Source: Arsenophonus sp046530735 (GTDB taxonomy: Bacteria > Pseudomonadota > Gammaproteobacteria > Enterobacterales > Enterobacteriaceae). Taken from it: a stretch of DNA of 64,000 bases. Shown here in pieces: positions 10,893-20,143 of this stretch. The notes beneath the pieces are model-generated. The model saw nothing but the letters and a program-made list of their open reading frames with translations. It was not told where the DNA came from and ran no database searches. How positions within the stretch are numbered: the first letter of the stretch is position 1; the number at the start of each line of letters is the position of its first letter. A program made the position numbers and the translations under genes. The stretch is from positions 1 to 64,000 of the forward strand of contig JBHEQV010000003.1 in assembly GCA_046530735.1 (NCBI GenBank). Reading direction: 5' to 3'.

Positions 10893-11459
10893 ATGATCAA
10901 GCTTAAGTTTTGGCTTAACATTATATTAATACTGATTGTTTTAGTGCTTGTTGGCCGGAAGTTAGCTGATTTTAATCAAGCAAAAACACCTGTTATTCTT
11001 AATAACAGTCAACCAAATTATCAAACTAGAAATTCCATTACCCATGTTTATGATCCCATAGGTAAATTGACTTATAAGCTAATAACGGATGAGACACATC
11101 ACTTTTCAACTAATAAAATCAGCTGGTTTATTAATCCAGTATTAACAACTTATAACATAAATAGTATCCCTACTTGGGCCGTACGCGCCAATAAAGCTAA
11201 ATTAACAAATAACAATATACTCTATTTATATGGTAATGTTCAAATAAATAGCTTGAATCTAAGTTCAGATTTACAACAAATTTTGACAGAAAATGCCATC
11301 GTTAATCTAACTACCCAAGATGTATCATCTGATGATAAAGTTACGGTAATTGGTATTGGTTTATGTTCAGTAAGTATGAAAATGCGCGGCAATATGATAA
11401 CGCATACCGCAGAATTAATTGAAAATGTTAAGACCTATTATGAGATATCCAATAAGTAA
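10893..11459 (+). CDS. lptC: LPS export protein LptC
   Basis: LptC is the bitopic inner-membrane component of the Lpt bridge that accepts LPS from LptB2FG and passes it to LptA. The 188-residue protein has one N-terminal membrane segment (about 5-22) and a beta-jellyroll periplasmic domain. Conserved stretches include NPVLTTYN, PTWAVRANKAKLT and ILYLYGNVQIN, matching E. coli closely. The start ATG sits at the end of the kdsC remnant, so lptC probably relied on the upstream operon transcript that still crosses the dead gene. Length matches E. coli (191). Confidence 0.95.
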   Translation: MIKLKFWLNIILILIVLVLVGRKLADFNQAKTPVILNNSQPNYQTRNSITHVYDPIGKLTYKLITDETHHFSTNKISWFINPVLTTYNINSIPTWAVRANKAKLTNNNILYLYGNVQINSLNLSSDLQQILTENAIVNLTTQDVSSDDKVTVIGIGLCSVSMKMRGNMITHTAELIENVKTYYEISNK

Positions 11460-11484
11460 AGAGCTCACTAAGGAAACAACTAAA

Positions 11485-12042
11485 ATGATATTGACAAAAA
11501 AAATCTTCATTAATCTAGTACTGACTAGCTCAATATTCATATTGAGCTTTCCAATAGTAGCCATAAAAAATAATGATTCTCATCAACCAATTCAGATTGA
11601 TTCAGTTAAACAATCACTTGACTTAGAAAAAAATATTACTACTTTTACAGAAAATGTTATTATAAAACAAGGCTCTATAGATGTTCGAGCTGATAAAGTT
11701 ATTGTAACTCGTCCAAACAGGGATACCAAAAAGATAATTCTCGAAGCCTATGGTACACCAGTGACTTTCTATCAATTACAAGATGATGGTAAGCCGATTA
11801 AAGGTTACAGCGATAAAATACGTTATGAAATGGAGAAAGAGCTGATTATCCTAACAGGTAATGCTTATCTTGAACAATTAGATTATAATATTGCAAGTGA
11901 GAAAATTACCTATTTAATTCCAACTAAACAAATGGAAGCCTTTAGTGACAAAGGGAAGAGAGTAACGACCATACTGTTACCTTTCCAACTACAAAAAAAA
12001 AGTCCTTTAGTGAAAAGTATAAATAATAATATTAAAAAATAA
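11485..12042 (+). CDS. lptA: LPS transport periplasmic protein LptA
   Basis: LptA polymerises into the periplasmic bridge that carries LPS to LptDE. The start at 11485 (MILTKKIF) is preferred over the upstream ATG at 11419. It has an AAGGAA ribosome site about ten bases upstream and gives a normal signal peptide (about residues 1-26, cleavage after VVAI-like residues), 185 residues in total. The longer frame would run 41 bases into lptC. Family sequence is clear: QPIQIDSVKQSLDLEKN, ADKVIVTRP, LTGNAYLEQLD and FSDKGKRVTT near the end. It lies between lptC and lptB as in E. coli. Confidence 0.95.
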   Translation: MILTKKIFINLVLTSSIFILSFPIVAIKNNDSHQPIQIDSVKQSLDLEKNITTFTENVIIKQGSIDVRADKVIVTRPNRDTKKIILEAYGTPVTFYQLQDDGKPIKGYSDKIRYEMEKELIILTGNAYLEQLDYNIASEKITYLIPTKQMEAFSDKGKRVTTILLPFQLQKKSPLVKSINNNIKK

Positions 12043-12045
12043 AAA

Positions 12046-12771
12046 ATGGCGAAATTAACTGCGAAACATTTAGCAAAAACATATAAAAACTATAAGGTTG
12101 TTGAAGATGTTAGCTTAGAGATTAGTTCAGGTGAAATCGTTGGCTTACTAGGGCCAAACGGTGCAGGTAAAACAACAACCTTTTATATGGTAGTTGGTAT
12201 CGTTTTTCATGATACTGGAAAAATTACTATCGACGATGAAGATATTAGTTTTCTACCACTTCATAAGCGAGCTCGAAGAGGAATAAGCTATTTACCACAA
12301 GAAGCATCAATATTTCGCCGGTTAAACGTTTACGATAATCTGATGGCAATATTAGAAATTCGTAAAGATTTAACATTTGAAGAAAAACAGCAACGTGCAG
12401 AAGAATTGATGGAAGAATTTAGTATTTCTCATTTGAGAAATAACCTCGGTCAATCGCTTTCTGGCGGTGAGCGACGCCGAGTAGAAATATCCCGGGCATT
12501 GGCTGCTAATCCTAAATTTATTCTTTTAGATGAACCTTTTGCCGGTGTTGATCCAATCTCAGTATTAGATATAAAAAAAATAATACAACACTTGAAGGAT
12601 TATGGTTTAGGAATATTAATAACCGATCACAATGTAAGAGAAACATTGGATATCTGTGAACGTGCTTACATTGTAAGTCAAGGTCATCTTATCGCTCATG
12701 GAGCCCCTAAAGCAATTTTAGAAAATGAACAAGTCAAACGTGTCTATTTAGGAGAAGGTTTTCGCCTATAA
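12046..12771 (+). CDS. lptB: LPS export ABC transporter ATPase LptB
   Basis: LptB powers LPS extraction from the inner membrane as LptB2FG. The 241-residue ABC ATPase has Walker A GPNGAGKTT (36-44), the Q-loop region YLPQEASIFRRL, signature LSGGERRRVEISRAL, Walker B FILLDEPFAGVDP and the switch histidine in ITDHNVRETL. All catalytic residues are present. It starts three bases after the lptA stop, indicating translational coupling; no strong ribosome site is visible in the A-rich junction. rpoN, the usual next gene, survives only as a stub. Confidence 0.97.
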   Translation: MAKLTAKHLAKTYKNYKVVEDVSLEISSGEIVGLLGPNGAGKTTTFYMVVGIVFHDTGKITIDDEDISFLPLHKRARRGISYLPQEASIFRRLNVYDNLMAILEIRKDLTFEEKQQRAEELMEEFSISHLRNNLGQSLSGGERRRVEISRALAANPKFILLDEPFAGVDPISVLDIKKIIQHLKDYGLGILITDHNVRETLDICERAYIVSQGHLIAHGAPKAILENEQVKRVYLGEGFRL

Positions 12772-12829
12772 CCTTAATTCATTAAAGTTAGTAAATTTTT
12801 TATTATTTTATTTCCAAGAGGATTGAGCA

Positions 12830-13075
12830 ATTTTCTGAAATAGAAATTGCAACTCTGACTCAATTAACAGCTAGAGATAATATCACAACTACAACAAGAT
12901 ATTTATTTATTGCAACTTTCAACATTAAAACTTGAAAATAAAATTCAGTAAAATTTTTAAACCAATACTTTATTTAAATAAAAGATAACCTTTTGTCAAG
13001 AAGTTGAAACAACAGATATTAATGATAACGAGGTAACAGAACTAGATACTTTTAAAGTAATTGAATAAAATAATG
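12830..13075 (+). pseudogene. rpoN: rpoN 5' fragment (sigma-54)
   Basis: Downstream of lptB, the glutamine-rich N-terminus of sigma-54 is legible with frameshifts. It reads LTQLTA then LLQLSTLKLENKIQ near 12895-12945, matching E. coli IRLLQLSTLELQQELQ. An acidic stretch follows (QEVETTDINDNEVTELDT, about 12990-13050), equivalent to E. coli DEIDTRETQDSETLD. The rest of rpoN and all of hpf are missing, replaced by the IS256-like element starting at 13102. Loss removes sigma-54-dependent transcription unless another copy exists. Confidence 0.8.
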
Positions 13076-13101
13076 TGTCAAACAGACAAATTACTTTTAA
13101 A

Positions 13102-14497
13102 TTATACTTATTTTGATGTATGTGTTTAGATATGCTGGCATATCCTACTAATTGATTTCGTAGATGATTTCAAGAACAGAGAGATGATATGTTATGAAGA
13201 CTCTACTATACAGTCATCCGCGAAACCAGATATTACCTGTTATGCTTTTGCATCAACTCATCCGTAATAGTGACAGGTAGCTGATAGCACCTCTGTTGAG
13301 ATAGAGCTCTAAATCATGTTGTAATAACATGCTGAACATTACTTTATCGATTGCAATCTCATGCGTCAACTATATCAGTTTTTCCACAGAAAAACATACA
13401 GACTGCTATTGACCATGTTGAGATTTAAAGTGCCAAATGGGTCAGAGAGGGGGATCACAGCAGCAACGAAATATCCTTCAACACCTAAGTTGCTGTTGCC
13501 TTATTTGAATCATGCAAAATATTTAATAGTAGGACCATGACGGTGTATCCTTGTAAGACATCTGAACTCGTGATTTTTACAAAGATCTAATGGAGCTTTT
13601 TTTAGTAAAAAACTGCATTATCTATTTCATAAGTACCATCGGAGACTGAAACAAAATGTCTTGAAGAGCGTACGCAATGGTAGCTGAATGATTTAATGGA
13701 TACGCGCTACGTTTATTTCTTGTATAAAAGCATATAGGCATATACCATTCTGTCAGTTAAAGACTACCTTTATCTTTTTGTCATTATTGGCTATACTGAG
13801 AATGGACATAAAGAGCTTATTGGAATCGAAGATTATTATCAAGAATCAGAAGTAAACTGGACCGAACTTCTGGATGGTCGCAAGTGCGTAGCTTAACTGT
13901 ATTTTCCAGATTTCTTACGGTTGATGGGGTGCCATTGACTTTTGAAAAGCAATGCAAAGACACTCATAAATACGAAACATCAATGCTGCTTGGTATACAA
14001 AATAGCTCATGCGCTGCTTTTACTTACCAAAACATCTAACACTGAAAGTTAAAGTTGAGCTACGGGGGGTCTGGCTAGCACAGAGAGTCGCGATTCCATT
14101 AACAAAACCTTTAATGCTTTTTTGATAACATTATCAGCAAAGTATCCTGAAACGGATTAAGAAGTTGTAAAATAATCAAGAAGAATAGCTCATATTCTAC
14201 TATTTCTTATCAGTGCAGTGGACATTATAATAAAACGACGAATCTAATTGAATCAAATTTTTCAATAGTGTGAAGTTATGAACCTGATACGCACGAAAAC
14301 TGTAATTGAAGAAAATAACCCTTTCAATGCTATTTAAGCTGTTCCAGTCTGCTAAAACTGGAACTGACTAAGGAATTTTGACCTGATGATCATAACCTGC
14401 TGCGGTAAACAACATCCAATTTAAGGATGGAAATAGGATTTATGAAATATCAAAGTGGAATCTAACCTGACTCACAATACACTAGATTTGCTCATAA
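13102..14497 (+). mobile_element. Decayed IS256-like element with both terminal repeats
   Basis: About 1.4 kb, bounded by degenerate inverted repeats: TTATACTTATTTTGATGTAT at the left and TACACTAGATTTGCTCATAA at the right. Reading through stops gives an IS256/mutator-type transposase, best seen at 13804-13860 as GHKELIGIEDYYQESEVNW (family GKKELIAVxDGYRESExxW), preceded by DTRYVYFL near 13695. No frame longer than a few dozen codons remains. It truncates rpoN and, with the following IS481-like remnant, replaces hpf. Confidence 0.82.
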
Positions 14498-14559
14498 CCT
14501 GAATCATAAAGTGTTTAAAAGCCATAAGATTGCTTAACTGTACGTAGTGCAAAATATCT

Positions 14560-15080
14560 TCTGCAAATGCTAAACGAAATTTTACAACGTTATCTTTTAA
14601 TAGACATAGATATCATATCACTTGATGGATTTTTATCTGTCTTTAGAAGATAACAACTGTCTAAATGCTCAACGCTTCTTACGTAATCTTAACCGAGAAT
14701 ATCCCATGGCTATCCATTGGATACTTACAGACAATAGGAAATAACTTATAGATTACCTTTTAGTCTACAAAAACGTTCAGTTACCGGAAAACAAGAATTA
14801 GATTGTTTGTGTACAGAGCTCTTAGCTAGAACACCCACTCCTCTAGCTGCCGATTAATCCTCAAACAAATGGTATGGTCGAGCGATTTAATGGACGTATG
14901 AGAGGGCCTGCAAAATCATCGTTTCAATTCTAGTTAAGAGATTGAGATTACTCTGCATCAATATATTTAGCTGTACAATTAAAAATTATCCAATCAATAT
15001 TGGATTGTAAAATTTCATTGGAATCTATAAAAGATTCAAATTGATTTAAAGTTAAATTTGAATTATTAAAAAACTATACT
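14560..15080 (+). mobile_element. 3' half of a decayed IS481-like element
   Basis: Reading across frames gives FLRNLNREYPMAIHWILTD near 14665-14730 and NGMVERFNGRM near 14870-14905. These are the DDE integrase-core motifs typical of IS481 transposases, and they match the longer copy at 34928-35987. The left part is absent. The right end (AATTATTAAAAAAC near 15075) matches the ends next to uppS and aroA. The 130 bases from here to ptsN show no recognisable gene. Confidence 0.75.
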
Positions 15081-15213
15081 ATTCACCTGGAAGTGACAAT
15101 TGTTAAACAACAATGGCACTATGAGACTAAATGTAGATTATTAATGCTAGTATCGTCCATATCAAATATCTATTATGGATGTCTAGTATAATTGCCATAA
15201 GCCAATAAATCCA

Positions 15214-15681
15214 ATGAACAGTAAAAAAAAAATATCGTTAAGCTCGATATTAACCCCATCATGTACATTAAATAATGTGCATTGCACGAGCAAAAAAAGA
15301 GCATTAGAAATTATTAGTGAAGTTGCTGCAATTGCACTGAATATACCTGAAAATATTATTTTTGATTCATTATTAATCCGTGAAAAAGTCGGCACCACCG
15401 GTATCGGTGGAGGTATTGCAATCCCTCATGGAAAATTAAATGAAAATAATTCATCCAACGCAGTTGGTGTTTTTCTCCATTTAGATGAACCGATTGCTAT
15501 CGATGCTATTGATAATCAGCCAGTCGATTTACTATTTGCATTATTAGTTCCTTCAGAGCAATGTAAGACACATTTACATACACTCTCTTTAATTGCCAAA
15601 CGGTTAGCTGATAAGAGCCTATGTCGTCGTTTACGCATTGCACAAAGTAATGAAGAACTCTATAAAATCATTACTGAATAA
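15214..15681 (+). CDS. ptsN: Nitrogen PTS EIIA component PtsN (EIIANtr)
   Basis: PtsN is the terminal phosphate acceptor of the nitrogen phosphotransferase system and a regulator of potassium transport and other targets. The 155-residue protein is full length for the family with the active histidine in AIPHGKL (His72). Conserved stretches VHCTSKKRALEIISE and DNQPVDLLFALLVP match E. coli, and TKTHLHTLSL is replaced by CKTHLHTLSL. Its operon partners are dead or gone: rpoN stub and hpf upstream, rapZ and ptsO (NPr, its phosphate donor) as pseudogenes downstream. The gene nevertheless has no defects. Either an unphosphorylated regulatory role is kept or it is a late casualty. Confidence 0.96.
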   Translation: MNSKKKISLSSILTPSCTLNNVHCTSKKRALEIISEVAAIALNIPENIIFDSLLIREKVGTTGIGGGIAIPHGKLNENNSSNAVGVFLHLDEPIAIDAIDNQPVDLLFALLVPSEQCKTHLHTLSLIAKRLADKSLCRRLRIAQSNEELYKIITE

Positions 15682-15748
15682 CTATTTCTAAAAAATCTAA
15701 GCCAAAATAATAATTTTTTATCATTAAGAAATTTAAGTGGTATAACTT

Positions 15749-16600
15749 ATGGTGCTGATAATAGTCAATGGTCGTTCTGGTTCAAGTAAATCAGTTGTTC
15801 TGCGAGCACTTAGAAGATATGGATTTTTATTGTATTAACAATCTGCCCGTTATTTTAGTGCCAAAATTAGCAAATACACTTGCTGAATAACAAACTTCTA
15901 CTGCTATGAGCATTAATATTCTTAATATTCTATATAACTCAGCAATTTTTGAAAAGCGTTAAAAACTTTATCTGCTAATTTTCACTGCAATTATTTTTTC
16001 TTGATGCAGATCATAATACACTAATTAAAAGATGTAGTGATATACACCATCTACATCCACTTTCCAGTAAAAATTTATCATTAGAAAATTCTATTGATGA
16101 GGAAAATTATCTATTATAACCAACTCCGCTCACGTGCCAATTTAGTTATTAATACCTCTGAAATGTAAGTACATAAACTGACTAAAATGCTTATAGCTTG
16201 TTTATTAGGTAAACAAGAACGTGAATTGATCATGGTATTTAAATTCTTTAACTTTAAACATGGTATTCCGATAAATGCAGATTATCTATTTAATGTGCAT
16301 TTTTACCAAATCCAGATTGAGATTTAAAATTATGCCCTATGACAGATCTCGATTGCCCCTATTGCAGCCTTTCTTAACTGATATTACAGAAGTGCATAAT
16401 TTTATCTATCAAACATGTAGCTATATTGAATTATGGTACCATGTTAGAATCTAATAACCGTAGTTATTTTACGATTGCTATCGGATCTACTATAGGTAAA
16501 CACCATTCAGTTTATGTTTCCGAACAACTGGCTAATTACTTTTGCTAAAAAGGTGAAAATGTTCAGTCGAATCATCGATATTAGAAAAAAGAATATCATA
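15749..16600 (+). pseudogene. rapZ: rapZ pseudogene
   Basis: Full-length decayed rapZ follows ptsN in its normal place. The start reads MVLIIVNGRSGSSKSVVLRA (E. coli [20 protein letters not shown]), with the last glycine of the P-loop changed to serine. It continues through CINNLPVILVPKLANTLAE, VFKFFNFKHGIPINADYLF (about 16230-16300) and YFTIAIGSTIGKHHSVYVSEQLANYF (about 16470-16550, given here in broken form). Stops and frameshifts are frequent. RapZ delivers the sRNA GlmZ to RNase E to control glucosamine-6-phosphate synthase. Confidence 0.94.
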
Positions 16601-16619
16601 ATGTTCTGATAGAATATTA

Positions 16620-16885
16620 TGATAAAAATCAGAGAAAAGAAAAGGTATCCACTATTAATTACAAAACCAGTAATAAAGATTTATTAACTGATCTTTAATC
16701 ATTTGAATCTTATTTATATTGTACAATTAGCTATAATATAAAATATCAAGAAAATAGTGTTATACTTGTTATTATTCTAGACTCAGAACAAGATACCTCT
16801 ATTGATAAATAACTAACCACTCTAGATAAAGATCTAGCACTAACAGGAATTATTCAATTTTTATTCATAAACTTAAAAATATGAT
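16620..16885 (+). pseudogene. ptsO: ptsO (NPr) pseudogene
   Basis: Where NPr should follow rapZ, the + strand gives ENSVILVIILDSEQDTSID near 16755-16810, matching E. coli ANSVIALLMLDSAKGRQIE. LALTGIIQFLFI follows near 16835-16870 (E. coli ALAAVIALFNS). The N-terminal active-site histidine region is unrecognisable. Identification rests on position plus these two stretches. Confidence 0.7.
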
Positions 16886-17374
16886 TATAGTTAATCTTTT
16901 AAAAAAAATTAATCAAATTAACGTTATTAGTCAACTACCTCATTGACTACTTTAATATTAAACGATATCCGCTAATATTATTGTTCTCTAAATAATTTAT
17001 TAGAGCAAAGTAAATAAAAGTTATTCTGCCATAATAAAATGTTACTGAGTTAACTTCAACCTAATTGATAACTCATCATTAGACGGAGATTAATCTATTA
17101 CTATAAAATTTATATTATTTTAACCATTTAATTTTATTAAATTTTTTATTTACCAACAGTAATTATTAACAAATTTACTGATTTGAAACATATATTTCCC
17201 AATAACTCGCATATAATAAATATTAGCAGGTGGTATTTCATCCTGTTTTCATCTTTCGTTGAAAACATATAGTGCTATTATGCGCTTTTAAGCAAAAATT
17301 CTTATAATTATAAATATTTAAAAGCGATAAATAATTGTTACTTAATAATAGTGATGACAGATTACATCTTAAAG
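16886..17374. other. Unrecognised AT-rich spacer
   Basis: About 490 bases between the ptsO and rof remnants with no readable gene. The last 100 bases may once have been yaeP, which precedes rof in E. coli, but the match is too weak to call. Confidence 0.5.
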
Positions 17375-17600
17375 ATAGTGAATACAAACATCAACTGCGA
17401 TAATTATGATTATTTAGAACTAGCTTGTCAACAGCAGTCTTCTATTTAATTATAAATTGGATAAATTGATGCGTATCAAAGCGCAATTAAATATCTGCTT
17501 GTTAATGTTGCTAATGAAAAAGCAATTATACTTAGATCATATTGTTAATTTTAGTTATCTTAAAATTAGCGAAATCCTTATCTTTTTTTCTGGATCATGA
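17375..17600 (+). pseudogene. rof: rof (yaeO) pseudogene, Rho inhibitor
   Basis: The + strand reads INCDNYDYLELACQQQ at 17390-17436, matching E. coli Rof INCDDYDNLELACQHH. After two stops it continues with KYLLVNVANEKA and then QLYLDHIVNFSYLKI near 17525-17575 (E. coli RLDKITSFSHPEI). It converges on tilS, the same arrangement as in E. coli. Rof binds Rho and dampens termination; this copy is dead. Confidence 0.88.
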
Positions 17601-17635
17601 AAAAAATTATGATTATACCGGCATAATAATAACCC

Positions 17636-18979
17636 TTACTTATAATGTAATGGTTTTTTATCCGTTATCCATTTTACTTTTAATTCAGGCTGACCTTGAA
17701 TACATTGACCTGATTGGGTAATAAATACCCCAACAGCTGCAATAAGTTCATCATTATAATAAATCAAAGGCGTCCTCTCCCTTAACCAAGGTGCTACACC
17801 TAACTCCTGCCAAAGCTTTTTACTCTGTCTAGCATGTTTCCGACCAATAATTTTAATATTTCCCTTTAATCCAAATCGAATAGTAACCTTCTCATTTGGT
17901 AATGGCGCACGAAACTGCTTTCCTTCATCTGAGATGATTAACTCACCTAAGTTATCTGGCAATTTAATTACAGTAGGGATCTGCCATCCTAAACAAATTT
18001 TAGTTAGATCGTTAAATTGCGGTAACAACCAAAGCTGCTGTTTAAAACGTCGAATAACATTGTTGTTAGATACAATAAATTCTGGCTCTGCATCTGGACG
18101 CGCACAGATCACGTCTTGCCAAATCTGTTTTAATTGAACACGAGAAGGCATCAAAATTTGATGTAAACTAAACCAACGACGTAATATTGCATTACGTTTT
18201 ATTTCAGAATAACTGCTTAAAACATTAAGCTGTAAAGCTCCTCCTTGCATCACTAACTGAGATAAATATTCTTGAAGTAATTCATTTAGTAAGGATTCTT
18301 GCTCTGCACATAAACTGGCACTTCTTGATACTGATAGAGAAAAATGCGGCCAACGCTTGTTAAAACGCGGCATTATAGTTAAACGTAAAAAGTTACGATC
18401 ATAGTGTTGATCTTGATTACTATCATCTTCTATCCAAGAAAGCATTTTTTTTTGAGCATAACCAATCAATTGCTGACGGCTGAATGATAATAGGGGTCTT
18501 ATTAAATAAGTATCAGAAAATGGAATAGAAATTGGCATGGCAGATAAACCTGCTGGTCCACTCCCCCGTTTTAATGCTAACAAAAAAGTCTCTGTTTGAT
18601 CATCTAAATGTTGGGCAGTAGTAATAATTTCCTCTGGTAATAATATTTCACTAAACACTTGATATCGTGCATCACGTGCCGCTGCTTCGACCCCTTTTTT
18701 AGATGGGTCAATATAAATATGCTGTGAATAAAACTCTACCTGCCAGTCAAAGCAAATTTTCCGGCAATGGATACCCCAATCATCAGCTTCATCACTCAGC
18801 CCATGATGAATATAAACCGCGCGGATGTTAAGATTTGGTATTCTAGTTTGACGTAATGACACTAAGGCATGCAATAAAACTGTTGAATCTAGTCCACCAC
18901 TAAAACCTATCAATATTCGACGTGTAGATCCGATGGTTTTTATAATTTTATTCAGTAATGCAAACTCATTAGCATTCAT
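17636..18979 (-). CDS. tilS: tRNA(Ile)-lysidine synthetase TilS
   Basis: TilS modifies C34 of tRNA-Ile(CAU) to lysidine so that it reads AUA, an essential translation function, especially in an AT-rich genome. The 447-residue protein has the PP-loop SGGLDS at 27-32 in the N-terminal ATPase domain, the HHGLS motif near 59, and the conserved TAQHLDDQTETFLLALKRG segment. The C-terminal tRNA-recognition domain is present and ends with EWITDKKPL-type sequence slightly longer than E. coli (432). It is followed in the convergent direction by the dead rof; upstream lies accA in the same direction. Confidence 0.96.
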   Translation of the reverse strand: MNANEFALLNKIIKTIGSTRRILIGFSGGLDSTVLLHALVSLRQTRIPNLNIRAVYIHHGLSDEADDWGIHCRKICFDWQVEFYSQHIYIDPSKKGVEAAARDARYQVFSEILLPEEIITTAQHLDDQTETFLLALKRGSGPAGLSAMPISIPFSDTYLIRPLLSFSRQQLIGYAQKKMLSWIEDDSNQDQHYDRNFLRLTIMPRFNKRWPHFSLSVSRSASLCAEQESLLNELLQEYLSQLVMQGGALQLNVLSSYSEIKRNAILRRWFSLHQILMPSRVQLKQIWQDVICARPDAEPEFIVSNNNVIRRFKQQLWLLPQFNDLTKICLGWQIPTVIKLPDNLGELIISDEGKQFRAPLPNEKVTIRFGLKGNIKIIGRKHARQSKKLWQELGVAPWLRERTPLIYYNDELIAAVGVFITQSGQCIQGQPELKVKWITDKKPLHYK

Positions 18980-19114
18980 AATACTCTTATTACCTCTATC
19001 AGAATTATTATTGCTATATTTTATTATATAAAATAAATTTTCTTAAAAAATTAAGGATAAATTTTTATCCATGATTTTTCTATGATCATCAATGATGAAA
19101 TTTAAGGATTAAAG

Positions 19115-19146
19115 AATGAAAATAATCGTTAATAATTATTTTCATT
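19115..19146 (-). terminator. Possible hairpin terminator after accA
   Basis: A perfect 12-bp inverted repeat (AATGAAAATAAT / ATTATTTTCATT, 8-base loop) begins 24 bases past the accA stop. On the minus strand it is followed by a short pyrimidine run only, so it would be a weak or Rho-assisted terminator. It may instead separate accA from tilS as an mRNA 3'-end stabiliser. Confidence 0.45.
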
Positions 19147-19169
19147 TTTATTTATTAGTTAGCATAAAA

Positions 19170-20132
19170 TTAACAATAACCACACGACATTAAGCGTTGA
19201 TAACGGCGATTTCTTAACTCTTCAGGACTAAATAAATCGATATCACTTAAATCATTTAAAATACACTGTTTAAGATTATGCGCAATTTCTTCATAATTAC
19301 GATGTGCGCCACCTAACGGTTCTTCAATAATGTTATCAATCAGATTAAGTGATTTTAAACGTAAAGCGGTGATCCCCATCGCTTCAGCAGCTAATGGTGC
19401 TTTATCCACATTTTTCCAAAGAATAGAAGCGCAACCCTCTGGTGAAATAACAGAATAAGTACTGTACTGTAGCATATTAACTTTATCACCAACGCCAAGC
19501 GCTAAAGCACCACCAGACCCGCCCTCACCTATCACTGTACAGATAATAGGAACAAAAAGCCGAGACATTTCACGTAAATTACGGGCAATCGCTTCAGACT
19601 GACCACGTTCCTCCGCCCCAACACCAGGATATCCTCCTGGTGTATCGATAAAAGTAATGATCGGTAACTTAAAACGTTCAGCTATTTCCATTAATCGTAA
19701 AGCCTTACGATATCCTTCAGGTGCTGGCATACCAAAATTTCGCCGAATTTTTTCTTTTATTTCACGCCCCTTCTGATGTCCAATAACCATTACTGGACGT
19801 CCATCTAATCGAGCTAATCCACCAACAATAGCTTTATCATCAGCATAAGCACGATCACCTGCTAGTTCTTGGAAATGCGTCAATATACGTTGAGTATAAT
19901 CCAAAGTATAAGGTCGCATCGGATGACGAGCAAGTTGTGCTATTTGCCAAGCACCTAAGTCAGAAAAAATTTTGCGTGTTAACTCTAAACTCTTTTCACG
20001 AAGTCTAGCGATCTCTTCATCTAGGTCAATATCTAGCTTGGCATCATCCTGACGATTTATTGCCATTAATGAGTCTATTTTTGCTTCTAACTCTAGAATC
20101 GGTTGTTCAAAATCTAGAAAATTAAAGTTCAT
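19170..20132 (-). CDS. accA: Acetyl-CoA carboxylase carboxyltransferase subunit alpha
   Basis: AccA with AccD transfers the carboxyl group from biotin to acetyl-CoA, giving malonyl-CoA for fatty acid synthesis. The protein is 320 residues (E. coli 319) and highly conserved. It has an N-terminal helical region (LDFEQPILELEAKIDSL), DTPGGYPGVGAEERGQSEAI and the oxyanion-type glycine loop GEGGSGGALALG. It starts 11 bases after the dnaE stop with a clear AGGAAT ribosome site, so the two are cotranscribed as in E. coli. A stem-loop lies just downstream. Confidence 0.97.
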   Translation of the reverse strand: MNFNFLDFEQPILELEAKIDSLMAINRQDDAKLDIDLDEEIARLREKSLELTRKIFSDLGAWQIAQLARHPMRPYTLDYTQRILTHFQELAGDRAYADDKAIVGGLARLDGRPVMVIGHQKGREIKEKIRRNFGMPAPEGYRKALRLMEIAERFKLPIITFIDTPGGYPGVGAEERGQSEAIARNLREMSRLFVPIICTVIGEGGSGGALALGVGDKVNMLQYSTYSVISPEGCASILWKNVDKAPLAAEAMGITALRLKSLNLIDNIIEEPLGGAHRNYEEIAHNLKQCILNDLSDIDLFSPEELRNRRYQRLMSCGYC

Positions 20133-20143
20133 AATATTCCTAT

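Noticed and set aside
11419..11484. Upstream start for lptA
   Set aside because: It would add 22 residues before a normal signal peptide and overlap lptC by 41 bases; the ATG at 11485 has the ribosome site.
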